Assembly: GCA_964247055.1 (NCBI GenBank)
Contig: OZ176050.1
Span: 8,308,001 to 8,372,000 of the forward strand
Source of the DNA: Paragordius varius
Taxonomy: Eukaryota; Nematomorpha
Direction: 5' to 3'
DNA length: 64,000 bases
The translations under genes and the position numbers were made by a program. The notes beneath the pieces were generated by a model that was not told where the DNA came from, made no database searches, and was given only the letters and a program-made list of their open reading frames with translations. Shown here one piece after another: positions 1-11,706 of the stretch. How positions within the stretch are numbered: the stretch's first letter is position 1; each line of letters opens with the position of its first letter.

Positions 1-287
1 ATGTCAAAATCTAATTCTGTCTCAACAGTTAATTTGTAATATAATTTAATTAAAGTTATATGGTCAGAATATGTAAATTTCCACCCATGTCTGATAATAT
101 AAAGCCGCATTTGATGTGTCCAGTGAAGTAATCCTGGCCGAAAATTGCATTTGGAAATGGAGAGATAGATATTTTCTTTAATATGTTCAAAATGTTGCAA
201 TAATTTTTTGTTTATTATTGGAAAATATGGAAGAAATTTATCAAATTTATTAGATTTTTGAAATTTCATTTCAAGCGAATTTAACAT
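1..287 (-). CDS. PSME4: Proteasome activator PA200/Blm10 family, N-terminal part
   Basis: Start of a PA200-type proteasome activator, a large HEAT-repeat protein that caps the 20S proteasome. From a Met at 287 the minus strand stays open for 95 codons and runs off the window at base 1, so only the N-terminus is present. Several blocks match what I know of PSME4 in the right order and spacing: KFLPY (residues 17-21; family NKLLPY), HIKENI (35-40), RPGLLHWT (50-57) and DHITLIKLYYKL (75-86; family DHxxFIKLLYEL). The aromatic and PG positions are kept. A second Met at residue 7 could also be the start. The plus-strand PAGR1-like gene begins 51 bp away in the opposite direction. The family call rests on remembered similarity, not an alignment. 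Confidence 0.8.
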   Translation of the reverse strand, partial: MLNSLEMKFQKSNKFDKFLPYFPIINKKLLQHFEHIKENIYLSISKCNFRPGLLHWTHQMRLYIIRHGWKFTYSDHITLIKLYYKLTVETELDFD

Positions 288-338
288 CCGAAGATTTGCA
301 TTATAAAATTAAACAACTGGTATAATTATAAGCGTCAT
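288..338. promoter_or_regulatory. 51-bp divergent intergenic gap, probable shared promoter
   Basis: Only 51 bp separate the start codons of the PSME4-like gene (minus) and the PAGR1-like gene (plus). Both promoters must lie here or overlap the opposite 5' end. I see no clear TATA box or initiator. If either gene has an upstream untranslated exon the arrangement would differ. Confidence 0.45.
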
Positions 339-969
339 ATGGATTCTGTGACCAACCCAATATTTTACTATCCCACTCCAGATAAAATTAAAGAATTATT
401 TGGAAAATTAAATGACAAGGTAAAGTTAAATTAAATTTTCTAGAAACTTGAACTTAAATGGAAAACTCCCGGGCGCATTGATTTAAATGAAAAGCCCGTA
501 GTAAAAAAGCAGCCAAAAAAGCATATCCACCGAAAACCCACAACGGCACATAATTTACAAAAACCTGACTTGTATGATGTAGACATTGATTCAAACAACG
601 AAAAAGATGACCTTAAAAGTTTTAAATTTTGGCTTAAAAGCGAATATTAATATAATAATTATCAACGCAGCCTTTCCACAGAACAATGTAAAGATCGTAA
701 TTTATGGAGGAAACTACTTCGTGGATACAAAACTCCGAATATGGAGTCCTAAAATTATCCATCCATCCATTTATTATTTTTCCTTTATAATTTTTAATTA
801 AATTTAAAAATGCAAATTCAATCCCTCATCCATCTTATAAGTTTTATTTAATTTTATTTTAGCTATTACGTCTTCATCTAAAAAGGACAAGAAATTTTCC
901 CCAACAAACTTTGATTCTGTTTTAAAGGATGTGATAAAACATAAAATATGGGACAAGGAAAAGATATGA
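339..969 (+). CDS. PAGR1/PA1-like small nuclear cofactor, four exons
   Basis: Likely homologue of PAGR1 (PA1), the small partner of PTIP in MLL3/MLL4 histone H3K4 methyltransferase complexes. Proposed exons are 339-419, 444-618, 682-720 and 863-969, giving 133 residues with frame kept at every junction. Intron 1 is only 24 nt (420-443, GTAAAG...TTCTAG). Similarity to PAGR1: an N-terminal acidic-helix block, KIKELFGKL then LELKWKTPGR (residues 16-38; human pattern EIQRLYELL..GTLELQ), an acidic DLYDVDID stretch, and a basic C-terminus with NFDSVLKDVIKHK (from residue 114; human RLDKVLSDMKRHK). Exons 1, 2 and 4 are well supported; exon 3 is the weakest and exon 2 could splice straight to exon 4 in frame. 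Divergent from PSME4. Confidence 0.6.
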
Positions 970-1182
970 ATGTTATATAAATTAAGATTAAATGGGCATC
1001 ATGATCTCGCGAAGGTGAATATATTTACACTCTTGGATATTTTTAAACTAATTATGATTTTATTGTTTATATTTATTTAATAAATTTTATTACAAGGACC
1101 AAAATCTTTATATGAAAAAACAACTACACATAGCCTACTTTGGGTTTGATTGATTAAAAGAATCGTGGCTGACCGCTTTCAC
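970..1182 (+). other. Spacer after PAGR1-like gene
   Basis: No gene supported. A short GC-richer stretch at about 995-1015, followed by a GTGAAT donor-like site, could be an alternative last exon of the PAGR1-like gene, but I could not join it in frame. Confidence 0.3.
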
Positions 1183-1848
1183 TCCATTACATTTTGTGGT
1201 AGTTTTATAACCCAGGGCGATTTCATTTTTGGATACTTTGATAAATATTTAAGATATTAAGCCGATTTTAAAAATATGCTTTATACAAACTATATAGATA
1301 GGCATATTAGGAAAACAAGGACGTGGGCGGCCTAAAGCGAAATGCATAGACACATCAAAAAGAGAGCTAGCAGAATACGAGCTTAAAGCAGAAGACGCCA
1401 TAGATAGAGTATATGGCGAGACAGGTTGTATAACCTGACCGCTCTCACGAGTCAAAACATGTAATGTAATAATAATAATAATATAACAAAAAAAATTTCT
1501 TTAAATGTAAATTTGTGAAAAAATTCTCATCTCAAACTTTGCCGCCATTGCAACAGTCAAATAATGTATATTATTAGAAAATGAAAAAAATTAATTTAAA
1601 AAAGCGTTCAGGCTATATTTTACCACCAAAAATCGATATATTTTGATTTTCTCAGGTGTTTGTTTCAAGCGTGTTTTGGAGCTGTCCCAAGTTTAGGTTC
1701 TAGAAGTCACAAAACTGTAAAAAATATAATTTTTTTCTAATACATGAGAATTAAATTATAACTAAAATAACTTTTATAACTGTAGTTTATTTACAAAATT
1801 GAGCTTTGAGATGTAAAACTACCTCAAAGGGAAACACGTCATAAAATT
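1183..1848 (+). mobile_element. Inverted-repeat element, family R2, copy a
   Basis: Ends carry imperfect inverted repeats of about 40 bp. The left end reads CCATTACATTTTGTGGTAG and the right end, in reverse, resembles it (CTCAAAG...TTTTACATCTCAAAGC). Internal marker sequences such as the GCCGCCATT block near 1540 and GAGCTGTCCCAA near 1680 recur in other copies at 40.97, 49.38 and, reversed, 40.25 and 55.98 kb. A LINE tail is inserted within it. It has no coding capacity of its own, so it is best described as a MITE of unknown superfamily. Confidence 0.55.
1292..1480 (+). mobile_element. 3' tail of an RTE-like LINE inserted in R2
   Basis: Translates into the C-terminal tail typical of RTE-type LINE reverse transcriptases: GKQGRGRPKAKCIDTSKREL, then AEYELKAEDAIDRVYGETG, then a stop and an (AAT)n tail at about 1467-1482. 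The RGRP..xWID.xKxDL pattern is common just before the 3' end of these elements. The flanks TATACAAA and TATAACAAA may be remains of a target duplication. The insertion is 5'-truncated to under 200 bp and sits inside R2 copy a, so it is younger than that copy. Confidence 0.65.
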
Positions 1849-2829
1849 TAAGAATTTCGAAATCAATTAAATAATATATTTTTCAGCGTGTTAATTATAA
1901 TTAGCAAAATCCGCGAACCTTATTATTTTAAATAATTTTTTTCGTAAACCCTAAATATTTTTAACCAATATATTTCGTATAGTTTTATTATAATTCTTAG
2001 GCTATAGGCCCATAAATTTTTTTAATATATTGTTATTAAAATTAACGAGTTCGAGATTACCCCATAAAATTTTAAATATTGCCATCGATAAAAATATTTT
2101 TTTAAAAAACGCTTAAATTGCATTTTAAATCGAAATTTAGCATTTTATTACGTAGTTATGATATATTGCAAATTTCTGGAAATGGTATTATATATGCATG
2201 AATATTATAAAAAAACTTTTTTATATGATTCGATGCCTGAAGATTTCTAGAACATAAAAATTTGGTTTAAAAATTATTTTTTACGTTCAAATTTAGAAAA
2301 AAGCATTTTTACAATAATTTTTTGAATATGAATAGAAAACATTTAAAAAATGCTCTAGATGTCTTCCCCGACATCGAATAATATATAAAGTGTTTTGGAT
2401 ATTCAAACCTCCTTAATCCATTTCCGGTTGCAGTATAGCATAAAACATCGTTAATATAATTATGCAAAATTAAAATATAATCTATAATTTTTTTGACAAA
2501 AGCTAAATTTTATCGTAAAATGTAATGCTAGTTTAAAATTTTTATCGTTCAGCCTTTTTGTGTTAAATAAAAACCTGTGGCGTATATTAATAAAATTTCA
2601 AAATATTATTTTTAAGGGTACATTAAAACACAGGAGGGATTTTGCGATTTTCGAATTCGCCTAATTATGAAAACGTTGTAATATTTTTTAAGCTGGATAA
2701 CCTCTCATAAAAAAATACATCATTTTAAAAATACTTACTTTTTCAGAAATGCCTTAGTCTGATTATTTTTACCATTATTAAGAGAAAATAAATTAACTAT
2801 TTTATAACTATTTTTTAACCGATTGACCG

Positions 2830-2860
<31 letters not shown>

Positions 2861-3127
2861 CATCCTCCAAAATTATTAGAATGTGTTTTGAAAGTTTATA
2901 TATAAACTTAATTGTATGTTTTTAACATTTAAAATACTATGTTCGGTATAACCTTCCAGTTCCATGTTGTTACATTGGCTAAACTCCAATTATGTGCCAA
3001 ATGCATAAAATTTATATCCCAATTTTTTTACCATAAATTTCCCTACGATTTTGTATCATTCTATAGTACATAAAAGAGAAAATGTTTTTTAAGTTATCTC
3101 ATTCCTTTTTTTAAAATCACTTATTTA
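1849..3127. other. AT-rich spacer with an (AT)n run
   Basis: No gene or recognisable element seen on either strand. A pure (AT)n run lies at about 2834-2861. The rest is homopolymer-rich spacer with frequent stops in all frames. Confidence 0.5.
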
Positions 3128-3639
3128 GTGTTAGATACAACACATATATTTAAGTCCTTTGATTCAAACTGGGGTCTTTGGGGACGTTTATGAAAATATG
3201 GAACAAAATGAAACCATTGGAAAAGTTTGCACTTTTATAACATTGATGCACCGAAAAAAAAGATCCATTTAAAAAACTTAATATAAAAATATTAATTATT
3301 TTATGGATAAACCTGAAGGAACATATGTGCATTAGTCAAATACATAGATAATGCAAAATAAACCATTTTTTCATATGTTAATGTTAAATGTAATTTTAAT
3401 TAAAAGTAAAATTTTAGCGTTAAAATAAAAAAACAATAATTTACAAAAATGGTGTAAAATAAAAATGGCGACGAAGCAGTTTGATATGGGAAATTTTTTT
3501 GAATCAAAATGTAATTATAAATTAGCTTATTTAAATAGTTAGGATAGAAGCATAAATTTAAATTAGGACCGTCTCCTTCAGCAGTTTTTCAATATCAATT
3601 TAAATATGGTGGATCTTTAATTTGAATCAAAGTGTTAAC
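3128..3639 (+). repeat. Inverted-repeat element, family R1, copy 1
   Basis: About 510 bp. The right end reads TTTGAATCAAAGTGTTAAC; the left region has the matching inverted block CTTTGATTCAAACTGGGG at about 3157, preceded by GTGTTAGATACAACACAT. The same unit occurs at 23811-24331 (same orientation) and 11155-11706 (reversed), with shared markers: GTTTGCACTT.TRTAACATTGATGCACCG and AAATGGCG.CGAAGCAGTTTGAT. No coding content; a MITE-like family. Confidence 0.55.
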
Positions 3640-3769
3640 GTGTAAATCAGAGAATTATAAAAAATAAAAATTAACGTGCATCTAATCAAAGAGATAATAA
3701 GGCAATTTATTACATTTTTAGTATAAAATATTATTATTATAAATACATGTATGATAAATGTATTAGGTA

Positions 3770-6700
3770 TCAGAAGGATGTTAAACTTTCTTCCACTATA
3801 TGCGCATGTTTATAGGATACAAGATTATATTCACCCGGAGACTCCTTTATAATTACGTTTGTGTTTTGAAATATGGGATAATTATTGTATTTAATATCAC
3901 ATTTTGGTGGCGTATGGCCATTTTCATTACTAGTCATAATAATATCAACATAGTTTTTATCATCTTGGACGGTAGGGTAATCACATGCATTTTTGTTTTT
4001 TATAACATTGGCATCTGTAAGAATATTCGCTTCAATTTTATTTGAAACGGTTTGTGTTAGAGTTTCATCACACACTCGTTTTTGTTCAGCCTCTAACAAA
4101 TTCTCTTCTTCAGACGTGTAACTGCTAGTTGTTGGGCATATCGATTTTTTAACATTACCATCACGTTTAAGTATTCCGACACCGCTATCTTTGTGGTTAC
4201 TGATGTTGGCAGTTTTTGTGTTATCTATGCATATGATGACATTTATATTTATATCGTACTTTTATATTATTGATGGTATCATAATAGTTTTTAACTAGTA
4301 CATCGTTATTCAAGTGATGTAAAAGCATTTCTCCCAATCAATTATCTTTCTACTTTTAGTATCATGAACTGCATATAAGATTATTAAAACAAAGTAAGAT
4401 GTAGATTTTGAGGTTTGTATATGCTATTTTTATGGTTATATTTACATTATTTACAATTAATTATTTCCATTTGGGAGAAATTCAAAATGTTTGGAAAGGT
4501 AGGAGGGTAAGGAAAACGATGCCGATCATAGATAAGGTGGGAACATAATAAAAGAGCAAACTAAGACAACATTAAAAGATTTGAATAAAGCGGTAAAAAA
4601 CAGGTAGAAATAGAAGATAACAGTGCACAATATATCCATAAAAGTCGATTTTGACATAAATAATTAACCAATCATTTTGAAATAATTGAGCCATAAATTC
4701 AAAAAAAACCCAAATAAGAACTGGCCAAAAAACGATTCAACCGAATACATGTTTTTTTGGAAATAACCCAAAACTAGGAAAATTTTGAGCCGAAACGGTT
4801 CCGGTTTCAATTCCTTAAACTAGCGTATCTAATATTTCTAAATTTAAACAATAAATATATTAACATGTATTAAAAATAACTTACGTAATTCTTGGTTATT
4901 TAAGAGTGACATGGTAGTTGTGCCCAATATAGTGGCAGCGCATGCTGAAGTGAATAGTTCTGTGCATAATGAACAACAATGATCGTGATAACATGCAATA
5001 TATAACTCAAATTTATTTAAATGTGCAAAATAAATTCATTTTTTTGCATAAAATTTGGCAGCGAAACTCAGTTTTTAGCAAGGTTTGTAAAACCGAAAAC
5101 TTTACTTTGCGGGTTTGGGTTTACACATGTAAAAAATCTTTTAACGTTGTACCTTGATTATATGTTGAAGTACTATTTGTCCCTCCAGTTTTCCCGTATC
5201 CACCAGTGCCCATTGTCAACTTTCGGACATTTTTTTCAGGATGAAAAACTATTATATAAATTTTTGGACCAAACAGGCAAAATAGGGTGACTGAGGCACT
5301 TAGGCTTATTGATATACAAAGTGTTGTAGTTTGTATCTAAGGTAAAAATAATCATAGGAAAAAATTATTTTTTTGTAAAAAATATAAAACATTATGCAAA
5401 TACTTGGTATTCATTGAGCGTACTAAAGTAGATGGGTATAAATGCTAGCCAAATAATACAGGTTGTATACATCGAAAATCCAATGAATTTGGATTCATTA
5501 AAATTTTCAGGTATTTTGCGAGTTTTTACAGCATAAACCGTACAAACTATTATAAGTACGATATTGTATGTTAAGGATACCAAAAACGATGTATCTTTGA
5601 TTCGGCATTTTAAAATGACGATATCTCGTTTATTTTCGGGTGAAAAATTTCTAGTCCCAGGTGTTTCAAGCGTAAACCAGATTCCAGTCATGATGACCTG
5701 GATTGAAATTAGAATGATGGCAATTACAAGCTGAGAGGCTGGGCTTATAAAAGCTGGTCGTTTGGCTGATCGATTAGCGCTATCGAATATTCGAGATATT
5801 CTATTTGTTTTAGTTAGTAAGCTGGAATACATAATGGCGAAACCGAACCCAATCATAAATCTTTGCAAAGCACAGACTAAGAGAGTCGGCTTAGCTAACA
5901 ATGGAAACGTGCAGAGGTAACACAGTAAAATCCCAATTAACAGCATAAAACTCAATTCTCTACCTGAAGCCTTAACTAGTGGTGTATCAATATGAATGAG
6001 GAAAACGAGTCCAACATAAAGAGTCAATAACGTTCCCGTTAATGAAACACAAATTGGTATTATGGCGTACATGCTGTCCCAATGTATGTAACGAAGTGGA
6101 AGTTCAAAACATTTATTTAATAAAGGAGGTCTTGGCCACCACCCAGTCCCACAATCCACACAAGTGGTTTCATTGAAAACATATTCCCAGGGTTGACATC
6201 GGGTACAGATCCAGCAACATACGTCTCCTTTTAAATAAATTATATACATTAACCGATAAGGGAAGTTAAGTTTCTTCTGAAAAATAATAATGATAAAACA
6301 TTTATAAAAAATTTCTTTTTAATTATATATAAATTAGCATTATTAAGTCATCCCTTTATACTTACTAATTACTCTACTCTATTTGTTGGATTAAACAATA
6401 TAAAAAAGCTACTTAATCATAGAGACCCTAAACCAAAACATTTCCAATTAAAATGTCTTAAAAAGCCGTATGATTATTAAAACAATACCTTTTTGCATAT
6501 TTTTTATTTCTCCTCTCTTACATGGTTCACTACATCGTGAAACAGGAATTCGAACAACCATTTTCGAATTTTCAGATCTCTTTACATTGTTTTTGAAAGC
6601 TCTGTTATACAAAACGGATGCATAGCACAAAAAACGTTTTTGTCTTGATTGTTGAAGTATGGTTGAGACATCAGAATCAGTGGCGTCAATTTCAATATCA

Positions 6701-9329
6701 TCCGTATCATCGTTAGAATTTTGTGTATCGATTCGTGTTAACGATTTATCCGAAACGGCTTTTAAACTATTATTATTTTTCAAGACATTCACCATTTTTT
6801 TAGTTATGAAATGCAATGGTTTCGTTATCTGATTATTTTTGTGAGTGCTAATGTCAACAATTTCATTTTTACCCTGTATAGTAATTGTGGAATTTTGGAT
6901 AAGGGTATAATCTTCTCCAGCACCGTCCATAACCAAAGAAGCTTTCCATTTTATGTCTGAAACGTTGAGGTGCAAACCTTCATGCCAGAAGCCTACGACT
7001 TTGTATTCATACATTTTTTGCACATCATTGTATTGATAATTTAAAATATTATATTTGGGTATGCCATCACCATGATTATCAAATTTGCTTATTTCTCCAA
7101 CAATGTCTATTTTATTTTAATTAAATAAATGCGATTTTAAAATAAATTATTATTGGAAGAATATGTATGACAGAGCCACGGCGAAAAAATACCACCAAAA
7201 ATGTGTTAAATAATAACGGGGTTTCACATCCCCAATGTTAGTTAAAAAACAATTATTCAACGGGTCATATTTTCCGAAATCGGTTCTGGTTTCAAAATAT
7301 TTTAAGATTATCAAATAAATAACCTTTTTCAATTATTATAGTATTCAAACATTAACCATAATAACGGATAAAATTGTTTTTCAATAAATCTTTTTAATAT
7401 AAAAACCAATCATCATCTTAATGTCTTTTTATTCTCACAAAATCACAAAATCTGTAATCAAAATTTTTTGGTAAACTTATTTTCAAATAAATTTGTTTTT
7501 TGATAGTAATTATATTAAAAGATTAGAAATATAATTGTAATAATTTTGTATTCCTTCCATAACATTCTATTAATTTTTTACAAAACTTCTCTTAGGTTAT
7601 TTCTTAGACCAAAAAATTTCGTCGTCCAATTCTTTTACAAAATTAAACTTAACTTATTTTAAAAAAATTTAACCAAATATAATATATGCATACTTGTAAA
7701 TGACATATTGAGAATGTATGTTTTAAAAAATTCGGCACCATCCATTTTTTTCATTTCTGTACATGCACCATGTTTATCAGTGCATTTATCCTGTTGAAAC
7801 CGATGGAGGGCGTTAGCCATAGCGAATACTGCATCTATGATAAATTGGGTCTTTCCCTCTTGGTTATAATTTGTATCATCAATGATTTGGCTTAAATTGC
7901 AAGCGGTTTTGTGATTTATTGCTCGTATCAAACGTGTATTGGAGTTTATTGTATGGAATTCCAAATTAAAATTGGATATATGTGTATGATGAATAAAGCT
8001 GTCGTTTTGTAGCGATCTTATTTTTCTGTTTAAAGCATTTGGTTTTAGGTTATCGAAATCCATATTTAGTTTACACCTAAAATGTTGTTCCCAAAACTCT
8101 TTTAACCATAACCATCCACTTCTCCAAGCTCTACTAGGGGAATTAAAATTGGTCGGATGAATTTGCTTAAAATAAGTATCGAATCCAGTTATCCGCTTTG
8201 ATTGTAATTCGATAGTTATTGCCCCTACTGCTGCATCTTCTCTCCCTCGAACGACTAAATCCTCACGGCCCCAACCATCTCCAGAAATGTATACAAAATC
8301 GTTTCTCAGAGTTGATCGCTTAACCGCTCGTAAGAAGTCAGCGGCATCTTCGATTTTAAGAAAAAGGATGAGAACTTTTGCATTTGGTTTTTGATTTAGG
8401 TTTTTTAGTACCATATCAAAGTCATCTGGTTTGGCATTCATTGGAATCTTTTCCGATAAGGCGATACATATATTTTTCTTTTTAGCTTCATGAGTAAAGG
8501 ACTCAATCCCAGATTCCCCATAATCACCCTGACTAGCAACAGTCGACACATATGTCCAACCCAATTTATGAGCTATATCTACCATAGCCCTTGCTTGGTA
8601 TTGATCTGGTGGAACGGTTCGTGCAAAGTAATCATATCTGGATTTATCACTTAAAACACTAGATGTTGATGCATAACTAATTTGAGGAATACGAAAGAGC
8701 CGTAATAAATTAGCCACTTGTATGGAGACACCACTATAGGAACCGCCGATAACGCCCAAAACTGGGGTCGGTAGTTTTTTATATCGAGGCATTGAACCAT
8801 CTGAACATACCAAACTGCTTGTAAAATCATCTTCTTCATCGATTGGTGTGCTACTATTTTTTACTTCAATATTTTTGTGGATTTTATTAGTTGGCTTTGG
8901 TGAAGTTTTTGGCAGGGGGTCACCTATTTTTGTGTCCATCAGATTCATTTTGACCCGAACGAATTCAAGGGATTGATTCAAGGCATAATTTTCTCGTGCA
9001 CATGTATCTAAAATGTTGACGCCCAATTTTATGCCTGGCAATATATTTGTGTCATTGTTGATTAGTTCAATGGCATAAAGCATGGCCATAAACCTTTGGA
9101 TTCCCCGTTCAACGTTTATTCGCCCGCATGGGACTTCATCGCTCCCCTTCAAATGAATGGGAAACAGGCCTCCTAATATAATGTCTCCTGAGAGCTTTAT
9201 AGATGCGTATGAATATCCACCAAATAGAATAATTGTTATAAGTAAGGATAAATGTTTAAATTGTTGGCTAGCCAAGAGTATTATTCTGAGGTGATTAGAA
9301 TGATATTTGGTTTTATAAATAAGATTCAT
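3770..9329 (-). CDS. mGluR: Metabotropic glutamate receptor (class C GPCR), complete
   Basis: Plasma-membrane glutamate receptor. Exons (minus): 9329-7694, 7106-6489, 6227-5404, 5336-5153, 4959-4885, 4224-3770; 1,263 residues, all junctions GT-AG and in frame. A signal segment (about 24-42) precedes the Venus-flytrap domain. Ligand residues known from mGluR structures are all present: [19 protein letters not shown], the Tyr in GDYGESG, the Asp in SGDGWG and the Lys in NQEGK. The first domain reads most like group II receptors ([16 protein letters not shown]). A cysteine-rich domain ([13 protein letters not shown]) leads to seven helices from about residue 805, with KASGRELS and KTNRI; helix 7 ([20 protein letters not shown]) is in exon 4. 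Unusual: two extra extracellular loops and a long tail. Exons 5 and 6 have no family similarity and are placed on splice sites and frame. Introns are 587, 261, 67, 193 and 660 nt. Confidence 0.93.
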
Positions 9330-11154
9330 AAATAGTTATTTCCAATAAAACGACGAGCATTCATTCCTTAAGGACTCTAAAAATAATATAGTAACATGAT
9401 TTCAAAACATTGCAAATAATACTTATCATATATAAAGTATACTAAAAGTTAAGAAAATGATTGACTATCATTCCATTTAAGCCTTGCGATTTTCCAATTA
9501 AAACATAAAACTACTTACTATCAATGCAATCGATAAAATCCAACTTGTAATGATATTCATACTACCAGTTACTATACTAATTCCGATTGTTTTATTATTT
9601 GGAAAAGCGGAAATAATAATTTGTATGCTTCATTTCTCTAACTAATGAAAACTAAGTCGATAATGTATAATGAATGAAACATTTTTTATTTTCTTTAAAA
9701 AATCATAAACTGGCACGAAATTGGAAAAAAATTCAGTTTTTTTGAAAAAACATTGGTAAACCGAACATTATGGAGACATGCTGCCGGTTCCTTATTGAAT
9801 ATGTTAAGTTGTTTGATTTTGATCAATATAATCGCATTGGTTAAAGTTTAAATAATCAATTTAAAATCTCATATCCAAAAATTCAGGGATCATCCAGCCA
9901 ACAAATAGATAAAATGAAACTTTGCCATAAAGAATAGTCATTAAATATTTCTTTCCTTATAATAACAGTGTTCTCATTAGTTAAGGTTAACAATGTAAGA
10001 AAGTTAATTTTTTTAATGCTTATTATTTTTTGAGTGTTTAATAGATTTAACATTAACTAATCTAAGCTAAACTTAAATGTAAAAATTGTCATTTGAGATA
10101 ACGGTTTAAAAATTTTGTTATAATCCAGGCAGTTACACATAACATAAGCATAAGAAGATTTAGTGTGCATGCTTAAAAATTAAACCATTTTGTTTTACGC
10201 ATTCACTAAACAGTTATAATCTATATTTAAAAAGTGTGGTGACTCTGGGAAACAAACTATTATAGCTATTATTGTAATGATTTAATCCATATCAACTTAT
10301 TTTACAGCAAGCATAAAATAAAAGTTTTTATTAAAAATAGAATTTAAGTTATTTTTATATTTACATTTAAATCCTTTCACAAAAACGACGGGAGTCATCG
10401 AGTATTGAAAATTGCATGGTTAATTTCAAAAGCGCGTAATTACTTTTTTAATAGTTTCGCTAGCTCGCTCATCCCTCTTCGTTTCGTGTTATTATTCCAT
10501 TATAAAGATTAAAAAATGAATGAAAATTCTCCTTTTTAAATGATATTTATTAATTTGTGTTGTGTGTGCTATAAATTTTTAATATTTTTAACGACACACA
10601 CATAAAAAAATTGATTTGGTAATTAAAATAATTATATTATGGTAGCAGTTACAGACCTTTAGATTGTGCTTTTTAATGACCTTTTACAATGATGGCACCA
10701 CATATGAACCACTAATTAATACCATCATTATTAATTAAATAAAATTAATGTGTTTAAATACTATTATCGTGTAATCGTATTAGCGCGCTCATTTAAATTT
10801 TTAAATAAAAAATTGATTGAAATTTGGATATAATTTTGTTAAAATAAATGTCTATCCATTGTAATCTATTTAAATATAATATTTTTGGATGATGTCCAAA
10901 AAAGCTTATGGTATTATGACAGATAAAAACTGTTCACAACACTAAATATTTAAATATGGTTTATGATGGGCTTTCAAAACTAAAAATTTTTGGGGTTGAA
11001 GCAGTTAATATTTGGAAAAATAGGGTATATATTAAATAACTCATTATCAATTTATTTGCCCAATACTTTTTAAAACCAAAAAAATGAAAGTAAACGCACA
11101 AAATTATTATTATCTTTTATAATATAGGGAGGAAATAAAATATAACTGAATAAT
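9330..11154. other. Upstream of the mGluR gene; no gene seen
   Basis: An in-frame stop lies three codons before the receptor's Met at 9329, so the coding start is bounded. Any promoter or untranslated exon must be here, but none is recognisable. A GC-richer stretch at about 10440-10490 encodes, on the minus strand, a short Met-led peptide before a GTAATT site; too short to call. Confidence 0.4.
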
Positions 11155-11706
11155 TTTAACACTTCGATTCAGATTGGGGTATCTAAATACCCAGACTAAA
11201 TTTGAGTTAGGATGTTTAAAAAACTATTGGAGGAAAGGGTCCTAATTTAAATTTATGCTTCTATTTTAATAAAAATTATATAAATATGTCAAAATATTTG
11301 TTTTGAAAATAAGTTTCATGTCAAAATACTTCGACGCCAATTTTATTTTACAAAATTTTTGCAAAATATCGTCTTTATTTATTTTTGAGGGAATTAAATT
11401 TAATTTTTTATTTAAATTATATCTAACATTGATAGAAATAGAATAAGCAATTTATTTTGTATTATTTTTCAATTTTATCATTCACATGTCACGTAAGGTT
11501 TTATCTTTAATTAAGTAATATCAAGTAATTTTTGAATGAAATTTTTATATATTTAGGTTTATTAATGTTAAATAATTGCAAAATTTTGCCATAGTTTCGA
11601 TTCCTTCCAGATTTTTTAAAGAATTTAATTTTTAACAGGCCTTGGGTATTTAACTACCTAATTTGAATCGAGGGACTAAAATGAATGTGTTGTATCCAAG
11701 TGTTAA
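11155..11706 (-). repeat. Inverted-repeat element, family R1, copy 2 (reversed)
   Basis: Reverse-oriented copy of R1. It begins TTTTAACACTTCGATTCAGA and ends GTTGTATCCAAGTGTTAAA, with inverted GATTCAAATT-type blocks near both ends (CGATTCAGATTGGGG; ATTTGAATCGAGGG). The marker CTTCGACGCCAATTTTATTTT near 11330 is the complement of the GGCG.CGAAG marker in the other copies. Confidence 0.55.

Noticed and set aside
7150-7332. 60-residue minus-strand frame between mGluR exons
   Set aside because: Lies in intron 1, lacks family similarity and is consistent with chance.
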